This document shows positions 48,960 to 58,039 of a stretch of 64,000 nt of DNA, in pieces. The notes beneath the pieces were generated by a model. It saw only the letters and a program-made list of their open reading frames with translations, was not told the origin of the DNA and did not search any database. The position numbers and the translations under genes are program-made. This DNA is from Aurantiochytrium sp. KH105 (lineage: Eukaryota > Sar > Bigyra > Thraustochytrida > Thraustochytriidae), in assembly GCA_003116975.1 (NCBI GenBank), contig BGKB01000057.1, positions 248,001 to 312,000 on the forward strand, given 5' to 3'. Within the stretch, counting starts at the first letter, position 1. The number at the start of each line of letters is the position of its first letter.

Positions 48960-50045
48960 ATGGCGAGCGGATCGAGGGTGGGCCTCGGCGTGAGGCGGGC
49001 CCATCAAGCGGGGCGATCAGGGGACGACGCGCTCGTGAAGGGGCCCGAGGCGGCCTTTGGCCAGGACCATGGCGGCGCGCTCGCGCAGCAGCAGGCGGGC
49101 GGCCAGCAGCACCTGCACATGCTCCCGGTGAACCACATCCCCCACTCGCACGTGCACCATCACCAACACCACCATCAGCAGGCTCAGACGGTGAGCGGGG
49201 TGGCGCAGACGGTGGGACACAGAAGCATTCACATTGCCGCGACCCGAAGCGAGCGCAATGGGGAGCATCGCGGACTCGCCTTTGAAGAAACCAAACTGCA
49301 AGGCACCATCTCGCGCGGCGTGCTCGGCGTCTACGGCATCGTGCTCACCGCGGGGCTCTGTCTCGGCGTCATGGTGCTCATCATGACCATTTCTTCCTCC
49401 TTGACAAGTCGGCGCGACGACGTCGTGTACCTCGGTAGCAACGTCAACGATCTCGTGCATGATCTCGGCGCCAACGAGTACGTCTGCCCCGGGTCCGCGG
49501 CGCTCGTTCATGCCAGCTGCAAGATTGAAGCCGATGCTGATGCATCCTGCCTCGAGGTCATGGATGAAATGGTGGCTCGCGTCAACGCCCAGGGTATTGC
49601 GTGGACCGATCCCCACAACAACGGGTCATACTCGGTTGTAGCCGAGACGCAGACCTCGACGGGTCGCCACGTGCTTGTGCTGGAGCGCCGCACGGGCGAC
49701 GACAAGTACACAGATCTCATGTCATTCGTTTTTGCGCCCACGTCGCGTAAGACCTGCATCATTCGAGGATGCTCCGAGTCACAGGTTCCCTCGGTGCTGG
49801 ACTACAGCACCAACTACTGCAATATGCACAATTTGTATTGCAGCGCAACCTCGAGCCCGATTTGCCCAAGTGTGCGCCACGATTTTACAACGCATGAGAC
49901 AAAGGTTGTTCCGTCCTACGGCGCTGGAACCAACGTGGACGCTTGCGCAGGCCACCGCTCTTCTGCTACGCTGCTGCACGAAGAGTACGACGACCCTGTA
50001 CCAGAGATTGCAGCCCCTATCGAGACCTCTGCGAGCGCTTTTTGA
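48960..50045 (+). CDS. Single-pass membrane protein with Cys-rich ectodomain
   Basis: 361 residues, family not recognised. The N-terminus is Gly/Arg/Gln/His-rich with a striking histidine cluster (HSHVHHHQHHHQ, about 62-74). One hydrophobic helix (about 119-147, VLGVYGIVLTAGLCLGVMVLIM) follows, then about 210 residues with ten cysteines (for example CIIRGCSE, YCNMHNLYCS, SPICPS), which suggests a disulphide-bonded ectodomain. There is no signal peptide before the helix, so a type II orientation is likely. The histidine cluster, on the cytosolic side, could bind Zn, Ni or Cu. The start AGGATGGCG follows a purine-rich leader. Its last 267 bases are overlapped by a possible minus-strand gene. 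Confidence 0.7.
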   Translation: MASGSRVGLGVRRAHQAGRSGDDALVKGPEAAFGQDHGGALAQQQAGGQQHLHMLPVNHIPHSHVHHHQHHHQQAQTVSGVAQTVGHRSIHIAATRSERNGEHRGLAFEETKLQGTISRGVLGVYGIVLTAGLCLGVMVLIMTISSSLTSRRDDVVYLGSNVNDLVHDLGANEYVCPGSAALVHASCKIEADADASCLEVMDEMVARVNAQGIAWTDPHNNGSYSVVAETQTSTGRHVLVLERRTGDDKYTDLMSFVFAPTSRKTCIIRGCSESQVPSVLDYSTNYCNMHNLYCSATSSPICPSVRHDFTTHETKVVPSYGAGTNVDACAGHRSSATLLHEEYDDPVPEIAAPIETSASAF

Positions 50046-50813
50046 CGAGGATCCTGTCCTGCCATTTTTCCCGCCTTGGCCTTGATCCTCTTTGCGTACC
50101 AGTCTCCCTTGGACCGACGCAAACATGCATGTATGCCTTTGTATGATCGTTGCAGACTTGGAGTCTCTCGGCGCATTCTGTACGCTTTGCGCTTTGCGCT
50201 CTGCCTTTGCAAGATCAATAATTCCACCCACCCCGCCCTCTGTTCCATAGTACATCATCTTATACGAGAAGTTTAAGTATGCGCGACCACCGCTAACGAC
50301 ACCTCCGATTCCTATTCCTCTTTTGGTGACTTCCCGCTTGGCGCTGCCATGCGCCATGTATACGTAAAGATTTTTGGTATGCTCTCCCTCGTCGCCATCT
50401 TTGTCATCAACGAAATCCCTCCAGACCTTGTTTGTCCCTTCGTCAGCAGCTGCAGGCCGGCCCTTCCTTTTCCTATCTGGAAAACTTGCAGCTTCTCCAC
50501 GTCTCTCTTCCTCGTCCCCAAGACGCTCTCCTTCCTCCCGCGTCGCTGAGCCGCCGCGCTGGTCTCGGGGACTCGGGGGCCCCCAATTGAGGGTGTGTAC
50601 CGCCCTTGTTGGAGCCTGCGAACCCAGCGCGCCGAGCCCGAAGATCGCGACGGCTACGAACCCGGGCCCGGGCCAGCTGCGCGTCCTCGCGGCGGCGGCC
50701 AATGCTCGGCAATGGCCGGCGATGCCCAGGCCAGGCGGTCGCGAGAAAGTGAGCGAGCTCAGACGGGGTCGCGGTCCCTGGAGCGTTCGATCAGCCAGGA
50801 AAAGTGCTTGCAT
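49779..50813 (-). CDS. Tentative small membrane protein, 3' end uncertain
   Basis: Not recognised. From the ATG at 50813 the N-terminus is Arg-rich with almost no acids (RPRLSSLTFSRPPGL), like a mitochondrial presequence. A hydrophobic stretch follows (GFVAVAIFGLGALG), then a charged region and a segment of balanced composition: GEHTKNLYVYMAHGSAK, then RAYLNFSYKMMYYGTEGG and VGGIIDLAKAERKAQ. That part lies outside other genes and looks like real protein. Beyond about 50210 the frame becomes Lys/Arg-rich and runs antisense into the 48960 gene. A GTACAG donor-like site just after AKAERKAQS suggests the frame is left by splicing there. The gene is plausible; the listed end is only the end of the open frame. 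Confidence 0.35.
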   Translation of the reverse strand: MQALFLADRTLQGPRPRLSSLTFSRPPGLGIAGHCRALAAAARTRSWPGPGFVAVAIFGLGALGSQAPTRAVHTLNWGPPSPRDQRGGSATREEGERLGDEEERRGEAASFPDRKRKGRPAAADEGTNKVWRDFVDDKDGDEGEHTKNLYVYMAHGSAKREVTKRGIGIGGVVSGGRAYLNFSYKMMYYGTEGGVGGIIDLAKAERKAQSVQNAPRDSKSATIIQRHTCMFASVQGRLVRKEDQGQGGKNGRTGSSSKSARRGLDRGCNLWYRVVVLFVQQRSRRAVACASVHVGSSAVGRNNLCLMRCKIVAHTWANRARGCAAIQIVHIAVVGAVVQHRGNL

Positions 50814-51106
50814 GACTTGGACTCGTCGCAGCGCGCGCGCACCTGACGGACACAAACAAGATCTCGTTGCAAGATTGGCCCAGTGGATACGTATCACAAT
50901 CACGAGCCATGCATGCACAAGATCGGTCGAGTCGGGCTCCGGTCAGCAAAACCGCATCACAGCCAGCCAGCTGCTGCTGCTGCAGCTAGTGGTACGACCA
51001 CGACGCGCAGTAAACCCAGCTTGGACCGCGGCAGGAGAAGAAGCTTTTGCAAGGTGAAGTGAAGCGGCCCTCCGAGTCGTGGACGGGCTCGAAAGAAAGA
51101 AAGAGC
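50814..51106. promoter_or_regulatory. Sulfatase upstream region
   Basis: About 290 bases between the tentative minus-strand gene and the sulfatase. Contains CAGCCAGCCAGCTGCTGCTGC near 50967. No gene. Confidence 0.3.
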
Positions 51107-52882
51107 ATGCGGACTTTGAAGTTGCTCTTGACCGGGGCCGCGGTGGCGCTGGCGTTGCTCGCCCCGGGACCCGCTTTGGCGGTAGCGACGGACGAGACCC
51201 CAAAGAAGCCGCATATCCTGCTAGTGGTCGTGGACGACTTCGGGTACAACAATATCGGGTACCACCGCACCGAGTACACGAACGGAAAGTATGAGGCCGA
51301 GGTGAACACGCCAACGCTCGACAGGCTCATGCGCCAAGGCATCAAGCTCAACAGGCATTACGTGTATAATTACTGCAGCCCCAGCAGGTCGAGCCTGCAG
51401 TCCGGGCGGCTGCCCGTGCACGTCTCTGTCGAGAACACCAATCCGGTCGCCGTGAATCCAAACGATCCGGTGAGCGGCTTCAGCGGAATCCCGCGCAACA
51501 TGACGGGAATCGCCTCGAAATTGCGCAGCGCCGGGTACAGGACGCACATGACCGGCAAGTGGGACGCAGGCATGGCAACCTGGGACCACACGCCCATGGG
51601 CCGCGGCTACGAAACCTTTCTCGGGTACTACCATCACGCAAACGACGAGTGGACAGAAACGCTCAGCACGGGCAGCGTTGTGCACGGTGACATGTGCTCA
51701 AAGTTTGGTCCGGAGCTTGTCGATCTCTGGAACACCACAGGGCCTGCCATTGGTCTCAATGGAACAGGTTTCGAGGACCAAATTTTTGCCGACAACTCAC
51801 TGCAGATTATCCGTGATCACGACCCTTCGGAACCTCTTTTTCTATTTCACAGCTTCAGGTCGGTGCACACGCCGCTTCAGATCCCATCCGAAAACGAAAA
51901 GCAGTATCTTTTCCTCCTCAACAAGCACAAGCGTCGCTACGCAGCAATGGTCGCCTTCATGGATACCGTCGTGGGCGATCTCGTCAGCGCGCTCGCGGAA
52001 AAGGACATGTGGAAGGACACCTTTATGGTTCTGACCAGTGACAATGGCGGGCCCATTTACGGCATCATTCCGCCGGGAAGTCTCCTTCCTCGACCTGTTT
52101 TTGGCGCGGCCAACAACCTTCCCCTCCGCGGCGGCAAGCTCGCTGACTGGGAGGGCGGTATTCGCGTCAATGCCTTTGTGTCCGGCGGCGCCTTGGCCGC
52201 TGCAAAGCGCGGAACCGTTCTCGAGGACTACATCCACATTGCCGACTGGTACGCGACTTTTTGCGAGGCTGCTGGGGTCGATCCGACCGACGACCGTGCT
52301 GCGGCTGCGAACCTGCCCCCCATCGACAGCATTTCGCACTGGAAGCGGCTAACAACCACGCAAGAGGACGCGGCCAATCAACGCACCGAAATTCATGTGT
52401 CGGCAATGGCTCTCATTCAGGGCAAATACAAGATTGTGACGGGCACAGATAACGAGATTGCCTACGACTTTCTCAACATGACCAAGACAGGTCTCATGCC
52501 TTTCGACGTCCACGCAGTAGGCTACGGGCCTTCTGCGATCAAGAATACGCTGACCCTCGGGCGTGACTGTACTGCCGGCTGCCTCTTTGATATCATTGCT
52601 GACCCCAACGAGGATGATGAAATCACCAAGGATAACCCCGAGATCGTTGCCCAAATGATGGCACGTCTCAAGGAGCTCAACAAGAACAACTTTCATCCGG
52701 ACCGGGGCCAGCCTTCCAAGCTCGCATGTACGGTTTCCAACGAGCTCTACAGTGGCTTTTATGGTCCCTTTATCGATGTTCCCGGGTTCCCCTCTTCGCT
52801 CGCAGACCACGCCCAGCATCAAGTTGCCCCCACGCGCGAGAACGTGCATCTTGAACATGCCGCGCAACTGCTGCGTTCGTGA
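51107..52882 (+). CDS. Secreted or lysosomal sulfatase
   Basis: 591 residues. Starting at MRTLKLLLTG gives a clean signal peptide (cleavage near ALAVA), so this Met is preferred over a start 20 codons upstream. The sulfatase active site is CSPSRSSLQSGR at about Cys90, the C-x-P-x-R motif converted to formylglycine. Metal ligands follow the family: VVVDDFGYNN (Asp43, Asp44) and LTSDNGGP later. The HMTGKWDAG segment matches the Lys of the second sulfatase signature. The HILLVVVDDFGYNNIGYH start resembles arylsulfatase B/I/J. The His-x-Gly often found after the Lys is replaced by Trp-Asp-Ala-Gly. The substrate is probably a sulfated polysaccharide, an inference that fits a marine saprotroph. Glycosylation sites are present. 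No intron. Confidence 0.92.
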   Translation: MRTLKLLLTGAAVALALLAPGPALAVATDETPKKPHILLVVVDDFGYNNIGYHRTEYTNGKYEAEVNTPTLDRLMRQGIKLNRHYVYNYCSPSRSSLQSGRLPVHVSVENTNPVAVNPNDPVSGFSGIPRNMTGIASKLRSAGYRTHMTGKWDAGMATWDHTPMGRGYETFLGYYHHANDEWTETLSTGSVVHGDMCSKFGPELVDLWNTTGPAIGLNGTGFEDQIFADNSLQIIRDHDPSEPLFLFHSFRSVHTPLQIPSENEKQYLFLLNKHKRRYAAMVAFMDTVVGDLVSALAEKDMWKDTFMVLTSDNGGPIYGIIPPGSLLPRPVFGAANNLPLRGGKLADWEGGIRVNAFVSGGALAAAKRGTVLEDYIHIADWYATFCEAAGVDPTDDRAAAANLPPIDSISHWKRLTTTQEDAANQRTEIHVSAMALIQGKYKIVTGTDNEIAYDFLNMTKTGLMPFDVHAVGYGPSAIKNTLTLGRDCTAGCLFDIIADPNEDDEITKDNPEIVAQMMARLKELNKNNFHPDRGQPSKLACTVSNELYSGFYGPFIDVPGFPSSLADHAQHQVAPTRENVHLEHAAQLLRS

Positions 52883-53054
52883 GCTCTCACTTCTTCTTCT
52901 TCTTCTTCTTTCATTTGTACATGGTACAAACACACCAGCAATTACGAACAACGAAACATATTATTTTTTGGATAACTTGGTAATAGAGTTCATGGGTTGG
53001 AAAGGAAACCTCATCGTAAAATTAACGAGCTCGCTCTTAAGTTTCAGGGGAGTT

Positions 53055-54371
53055 TTAACCAAAAAAGTCTTGCAGTTCCTTGCTGACGTAGTTCTTGCTT
53101 GGCAAGAATGTGAAGGAAGAAGCGCGGTCATTTTCTTGTTCAAGTTCTTGCCTTTTGAAAGCAAGAATAATTTCGAGCGCGTCTTTGCTGTCCAGTCTGA
53201 GATACTCCGCATCTTCACTGAAAAGGAAAAAATGACCCTTTGGCTCCAGGACAAGGTACAGGCCGTTGTCCATCGGTGGGCCCGTGGATGAGGAAAGGTT
53301 CTCGCGCGAGTATTGATAACTCCTCTCACGGTCTTCGCGGTTTCCTTCGCCTTCACTTGGTATGTCCGGGTTCACCTTGTAGTACAGATTGGCCTCACAG
53401 TCAAGCGGATCTTGCAAGCCCCAATCGATGTTTTCAGGCGCATTCGAGTGATTGCGACGCCGACTCCACACTTGGCTCAACTTGTTCTGAAAGGTCGCGT
53501 CGTCCATGGGCATAAATTCCGGTACATTGCTATTACCGCGGGACCTTTCGATCGTGCGAGCCAGCAATTTCATCGAATATTCTTCTCTGGAGGCCTCTGT
53601 CTTGCGCCAAGCGTATGAAGACTGACCGTCGTCCAGAAGGAAATCAGATTCACAGATTTCGAACCGGTTCGAGTCGTGAGGCACTTCGAATGCACGGGAT
53701 ACAGTCCCCGGCAGAGCCCGCGGCACTTCGAGTACATGCGGATTGCCAGGACGTGACATGCGCATGAAGGAACGACGAGGCGACTCGTTGTTGCCTGCAT
53801 AGTACACAAAAAAGTCGACGAGAAAGAATGTCTCGAAGTATTTCTCGAATTGGGGCGACTCCACGGTCATAAGTTCTGCATGAATTACAGTGCGTGCCGC
53901 TGTTGCACATGCGTCCTGGCAGCTCTCATACTCTGCCCGCAACTTCTCGGCCACCTGGAGCGCCTCCTGAAGTTTGTCGTTGTCAGCTCCAATGCAATGA
54001 AGTTCGCGTTGCCGCCGACTCGGTTCATCGTCGATGGGCGCGACCACCCGGTCCACTTGCAGAATGTAAACTTCATTGGCAAAGAAAAATCCATCAAACT
54101 TCTTTTCCACAAGATCGAGTTCTTTGAGCTTGACCTCGTCAAGAAGGCGAAGCTCCTTTCGATATTCAGGCGGCGGAGTTAGATGGCGTCTCGGATTTGT
54201 TGTCGCGCGTGTAACGACATAGAACGCCATACCAAGAGTACGCTCCTCATCCGTGGCAAAACTTTCGCGACACTCATGTCCTTGCGGTTCGATGCGTACG
54301 GAGGCGCGTGGCGAACTCCTATTTTTGCCGCGTACCACCTTGGCGGTGTTGCGACGACTCCACATCCCCAT
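53055..54371 (-). CDS. Hypothetical protein
   Basis: 438 residues, not recognised. Composition is balanced and largely globular: PEYRKELRLLDEVKLKELD, then FFFANEVYILQVDRVV, a helical segment (DKLQEALQVAEKLRAEYESC), FFLVDFFVYYAG and GLYLVLEPKGHFFLFSED. There is no signal peptide, membrane helix or zinc motif. The N-terminal 40 residues are Arg-rich and may be leader sequence. Convergent with the sulfatase gene, about 170 bases apart. Lower GC than most neighbours, but codon use is similar. Confidence 0.65.
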   Translation of the reverse strand: MGMWSRRNTAKVVRGKNRSSPRASVRIEPQGHECRESFATDEERTLGMAFYVVTRATTNPRRHLTPPPEYRKELRLLDEVKLKELDLVEKKFDGFFFANEVYILQVDRVVAPIDDEPSRRQRELHCIGADNDKLQEALQVAEKLRAEYESCQDACATAARTVIHAELMTVESPQFEKYFETFFLVDFFVYYAGNNESPRRSFMRMSRPGNPHVLEVPRALPGTVSRAFEVPHDSNRFEICESDFLLDDGQSSYAWRKTEASREEYSMKLLARTIERSRGNSNVPEFMPMDDATFQNKLSQVWSRRRNHSNAPENIDWGLQDPLDCEANLYYKVNPDIPSEGEGNREDRERSYQYSRENLSSSTGPPMDNGLYLVLEPKGHFFLFSEDAEYLRLDSKDALEIILAFKRQELEQENDRASSFTFLPSKNYVSKELQDFFG

Positions 54372-54800
54372 GGCTGGCGCTCAGGCTAGTTTGCACGATG
54401 GTGGTTTCCGATTTGCCGACTGGTCACGGCGCAGCGTCTCGTCCAGCTGTCGGCCGCGGCGACGGCACCAGGTCGCGCCTCGCCCTCTCCGTTCTCCAGT
54501 TGCGGTCGGTTCCCACTTCTCCGCCCCGCCGCGGGAGTAGCCTGCTCGGCGCTGGCTCCCACCCCGAACTCCTCCTTGCCGTGAGCGTCTTCCGTTGCTC
54601 GCAGTTGCTCGCTTTCACGGAGGTCTTGCTTGCTGGAGCTCGAGCTCGTGGTCGACGACCTTGGCGTCGCAAAGCAGCGTAGTTACGGGGCACGCTCGCG
54701 CGCTGCACGTGCCGCGCGCTGTCTTCTTCTCTTTCTTCTTCTGAAGCCCGCGGCGCAGCGCCACGCCGAGCAGCGACCGGCGGAGCGGGCGGGCGCGCGG

Positions 54801-54844
54801 GGGGGGGGGGGNNNNNNNNNNNNNNNNNNNNNNNNNGGGGGGGG
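54801..54844. other. Gap of 25 N in a poly-G tract
   Basis: At least 13 G precede and 9 G follow the N block 54812-54836. The homopolymer or a G-quadruplex-forming stretch probably stopped sequencing or assembly. Confidence 0.95.
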
Positions 54845-55217
54845 GCGGGCGGCTCAGGGCCGGCGAATGCGGCTCTGCGGCTAGCGCAGGCGCGTAGTCT
54901 CCCTTGATCGGTTGGTTGGCGTGATGCCGCGTGCACAATGCTATCACTTCACCTCACCTCACCTCACCTCAGTTCACGGGACTTCCAAGAGTCTTGCGAG
55001 GGAGGAGAACGAGAACGTGGCGTGCGCTTAGGCTTGGCGCGACGCAGACGGCCGAGCCTTTTTTTCAGCCAAGCGGCTGCCAGCCAGCCAGCCAGCCAAC
55101 CAGAGCGAGCGCACGCCAAGTTTTCGACCAGGGCCAAAGTTCTCCAAAGGTGGGCGACGCCCGCGCGCCTCGCGGCGGTTCGCAGATTGTCGCAGGCGCG
55201 CTCGCCGCTGCCGCTCA

Positions 55218-55272
55218 CTTTGCTTTGCTTTGCTTTGCTTTGCTTTACTTTGCTTTGCTTTGCTTCGCTTTG
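55218..55272. repeat. (CTTTG)n microsatellite
   Basis: About eleven CTTTG pentamers with two single-base variants, just downstream of the ankyrin-PDZ stop codon. Confidence 0.9.
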
Positions 55273-55291
55273 CGAACGACGCGATCCGAAG

Positions 55292-56845
55292 TCAAGCGGG
55301 ACGCTGGAAGGCGAGCTCAATGTCTTGGTGAATGGCGACCTCTTGCGAGAGTAGGCTCTTGACGGCCGACACGGTAAGCCCGTCCGTGCTGCAGTCGTTG
55401 ACGCGCGTGAGCAGGTCCTCGCACTGGACGCCCGCGGCGAGTGCTGGTCCTGCAGGGTGCAGCGCGGAGACGCACGTAAAGCGACCACTCTCCATGAGTT
55501 GCATACCGAGGCCCACCTCGCCGGGGGTGAGGTGCACGGAGAACGTCCAGGCGCCGCCTGGACGTGACGAGGGCTGGCGGACTTGTTGATTCTGGCCGTC
55601 GCCCTTGCCGTCCTTGCCAAGGTTCTGCTCGCCGCGGTCGCTGTGCTCCTCATATGTGACCCCGCTGGACACATGCATGGTCGCAGCGCTCGTCTGCGCT
55701 TGATATCTTTGCGCGGATTCGCCGTCACCATCGTCGTCATTGCTGTCGTTGTTGTCGTCGTTGTCGTTGTCATTGTCATCTTGGTCTTCGCTGTCGCTTT
55801 CGGTGAGCTTTATAAAGATCTGACGTCCGTCCACTTCGAGCCAGTACCCGGGCCGGCCCGCTGTGTCGGTGGGTGATAGCATACCTCCTGCGCTACTAAG
55901 CGAGGACTTGCGGCTTCGCCCCGAATGTAATTCCTCTCCCGCATTCACGCCTGCGGCCCCTGTCCCATTGACCGGCCCCGTGGCGCTCTCTCCGTCGACA
56001 TTGCTAGCGGCGGCGTCGCCGTGAACGGAGCTCACGTTCGAGTCGAGTGAATTTAGTCTTGTCAATAGGTTGGACCCCGTTCGCGAAACAGAGGGCCGCG
56101 CTCTCTCTTCGCTTGGAAAGAGGCTGCGCCCACTGCTTCCCAGCTTCGGGCGCGCCGCCTTCATCTTATTGCGAGCGTCTGCAATGAGCGGTTTGACTGC
56201 ATCAAGGATTGCTCGTCCCTCTTGCGAGCGCTGCGAGGCGTCCAGCGCGCTTAATGGCAGCGCTGGCGACGGCGATCGACTTCCGTCTCGTGAGATTGGA
56301 GCGCTTCCGTCCTCGCTGACGCGGCCACCTGGCATTGGAGATGCAGTATCTCGATCAAAGTCTGCAAATACGATCCGTGGTGCCCCGAGCACCTCGCTGC
56401 TATCCATGATGGCCTTGTCCAGGGCATCGACGATTTGTTTCGTTTCAGGGTCGAGTGAGTCCTCCACGGACAGCTCTGCTTCAACAACAAAAAAACTTGA
56501 CCCCCCCGTTTCGTCGCGACGCAAGGCCAGACACAAATCGCGAGGAGAAAATCGTTTGTCGTTTCGCACGGTGGGGTCAGCGCCCATGCGCAGTAGCAGT
56601 TCAACCATGGCGAGATGTTTCTGTTTTGCGGCGTAGTGCAGAGGTGTGTTGCCTGCGCGGCCTAGCCCTGACGGTTTGGCGCCAGCCCGAAGAAGAATTT
56701 CCGCAATTTTGACATTCCCCGCATGTGCTGCCGCGTGAAGCGGGCGGTTTCCGGCTGCGTTTGGCGCGTTGACGTCCACGTCCTCAAAAATGTTCTTGTA
56801 CACGGCATCCACATCCTCGTAAAAGACTGCATCGAAGAGATCCAT
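55292..56845 (-). CDS. Ankyrin-repeat protein with C-terminal PDZ domain
   Basis: 517 residues. About residues 5-105 form ankyrin repeats: NRPLHAAAHAGNVKIAEILL and NTPLHYAAKQKHLAMVELLL with RAGAKP and RMGADP loops. A long disordered Ser/Asp-rich middle follows, with a short conserved-looking strand PGYWLEVDGRQIFIKL near 330. About 430-515 is a PDZ domain: WTFSVHLTPGEVGLGMQLM carries the carboxylate-binding loop in divergent form (GLGM in place of GLGF), followed by VSALHPAGPALAAGVQCEDLL and VNDCSTDGLTVSAVKSLL. Likely a cytoplasmic scaffold linking a membrane protein tail to other partners. Divergent from the PI3-kinase gene with about 1.2 kb between them. Confidence 0.88.
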   Translation of the reverse strand: MDLFDAVFYEDVDAVYKNIFEDVDVNAPNAAGNRPLHAAAHAGNVKIAEILLRAGAKPSGLGRAGNTPLHYAAKQKHLAMVELLLRMGADPTVRNDKRFSPRDLCLALRRDETGGSSFFVVEAELSVEDSLDPETKQIVDALDKAIMDSSEVLGAPRIVFADFDRDTASPMPGGRVSEDGSAPISRDGSRSPSPALPLSALDASQRSQEGRAILDAVKPLIADARNKMKAARPKLGSSGRSLFPSEERARPSVSRTGSNLLTRLNSLDSNVSSVHGDAAASNVDGESATGPVNGTGAAGVNAGEELHSGRSRKSSLSSAGGMLSPTDTAGRPGYWLEVDGRQIFIKLTESDSEDQDDNDNDNDDNNDSNDDDGDGESAQRYQAQTSAATMHVSSGVTYEEHSDRGEQNLGKDGKGDGQNQQVRQPSSRPGGAWTFSVHLTPGEVGLGMQLMESGRFTCVSALHPAGPALAAGVQCEDLLTRVNDCSTDGLTVSAVKSLLSQEVAIHQDIELAFQRPA

Positions 56846-58039
56846 CTCAGCTATGCTTTGGGGCGTAAGAGGGCCAGGTTCACCTCCCAGTACGTGAAAA
56901 CCCTACGTTGTTCTTTCCCCAGATGTCGGCTCTGTGCGCGCCCGAACTTCGCCAAGAGATTTTCCAACCTAACTATTTATACTAGCTCCTACGAGCAAGC
57001 TTGAGCTCAAGCGAGCGAGCTGCAGCAACACAACCAAGCAACACGATCAACGCAACCCACAAAAGCAAGCAAGCAAGCAAGCCAGCTCTGGCGAGCAAGC
57101 CAGCTCTAGCAAGCAAGCTCTAGCACGAACGAACTAGACGTCGACGGCAAGAAGGAAAACGACCGCGACGACGACGATCCCACCTCGATTTTCGCCCCGC
57201 CGCAGTTCGGCTGGTGCTTATCCACGTGCGTGCTTGCGCGCGAGCACACAGGCAGGCAGGCACGCACGCGGGCAGGTCCTGAGCAGACCGGCCTGGGCTG
57301 CTGGCGGCGGCCCTCGCAAGGGTCCCGAGGCGGGCCTGATAGTTGAGAAACTGCGTCTCTGTTCCGTCGCTCTGTTCAAAACCTGCTCTTCAAAACCTGC
57401 TTGCTTTTCCCTCGTCTCGAACCGCCGCGCCGCAGACAGAAACCCAACGCCACGCGAGCCCGAGCGGACGCGGCGCGCGTCGCAGCGCAGCGCAGCGCGG
57501 CGCGGCGGAGAAAGAAAGCACGCGAGCGAGCCCTCGGGGCTCCGCGCGCCTCCGCGGACCGCGGGCGCGGGCGGGCAGGCGAGCGGGCGCGAGAAAACCC
57601 GACGCAAAAAGCCAAAGAAGAGCAAGGCGAGCCAAGCGCATCCCGGCAGCCTGCTGGAGCTATCTTGCTGCGCGTACCTTTGGGCTGCGGCAAGCGGCGC
57701 GGGGCCGCGGGCTGGACGAGCGAGCGCGCCGCCGTCGGCCAGCCTGCGTCTTGTCTAGCTGCGCGGGCGGACGGAAGACCGGCAGGAAGCGCGTGAGCAA
57801 AGGGCTCGCTTACCTCGCCTGGCCTGGCCTTAACTTTTGTGTGCGCGCCAGCTTCGGCGCAAGGCGAGCAAGGGTCTTCACGGACACAAGAACCTCTTGT
57901 AGGCAGCCTTTACGTGGCGGCGCAAAGGAGGACGCGTGTTTTTGGACAAGTGAAAAAACCGGCGGCGGAGATTTTGTGAAAAGAGGATCATTTGCAAAAA
58001 GGAGATTGACGCGAGTTTGACCGTGGCGAGGCGCATGCG
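56846..58039. promoter_or_regulatory. Divergent region, ankyrin-PDZ / PI3-kinase
   Basis: About 1.2 kb. It has an AAGC array (57063-57082), direct repeats of AGCAAGCCAGCTCT near 57078-57110, and a GC-rich block (57220-57800) with long Arg/Ala-rich shadow frames on both strands. An in-frame TGA lies about 30 bases upstream of the PI3-kinase ATG. No additional gene is supported. Confidence 0.4.
57063..57082. repeat. (AAGC)5 microsatellite
   Basis: Five AAGC units, the complement of the GCTT arrays found elsewhere in the window. Confidence 0.9.

Larger units (their letters stand above)
54372..55291. other. Intergenic region with assembly gap
   Basis: About 920 bases between two minus-strand genes, with a gap of unknown bases at 54812-54836 inside a G-run. 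Also CTCAC repeats (54950-54969), AGCCAGCC repeats (55081-55098) and a CTTTG array (55218-55272). Frames crossing the gap cannot be trusted. Confidence 0.5.

Noticed and set aside
54424-54947. Frames crossing the N gap
   Set aside because: They include unknown bases and low-complexity Arg/Pro sequence.
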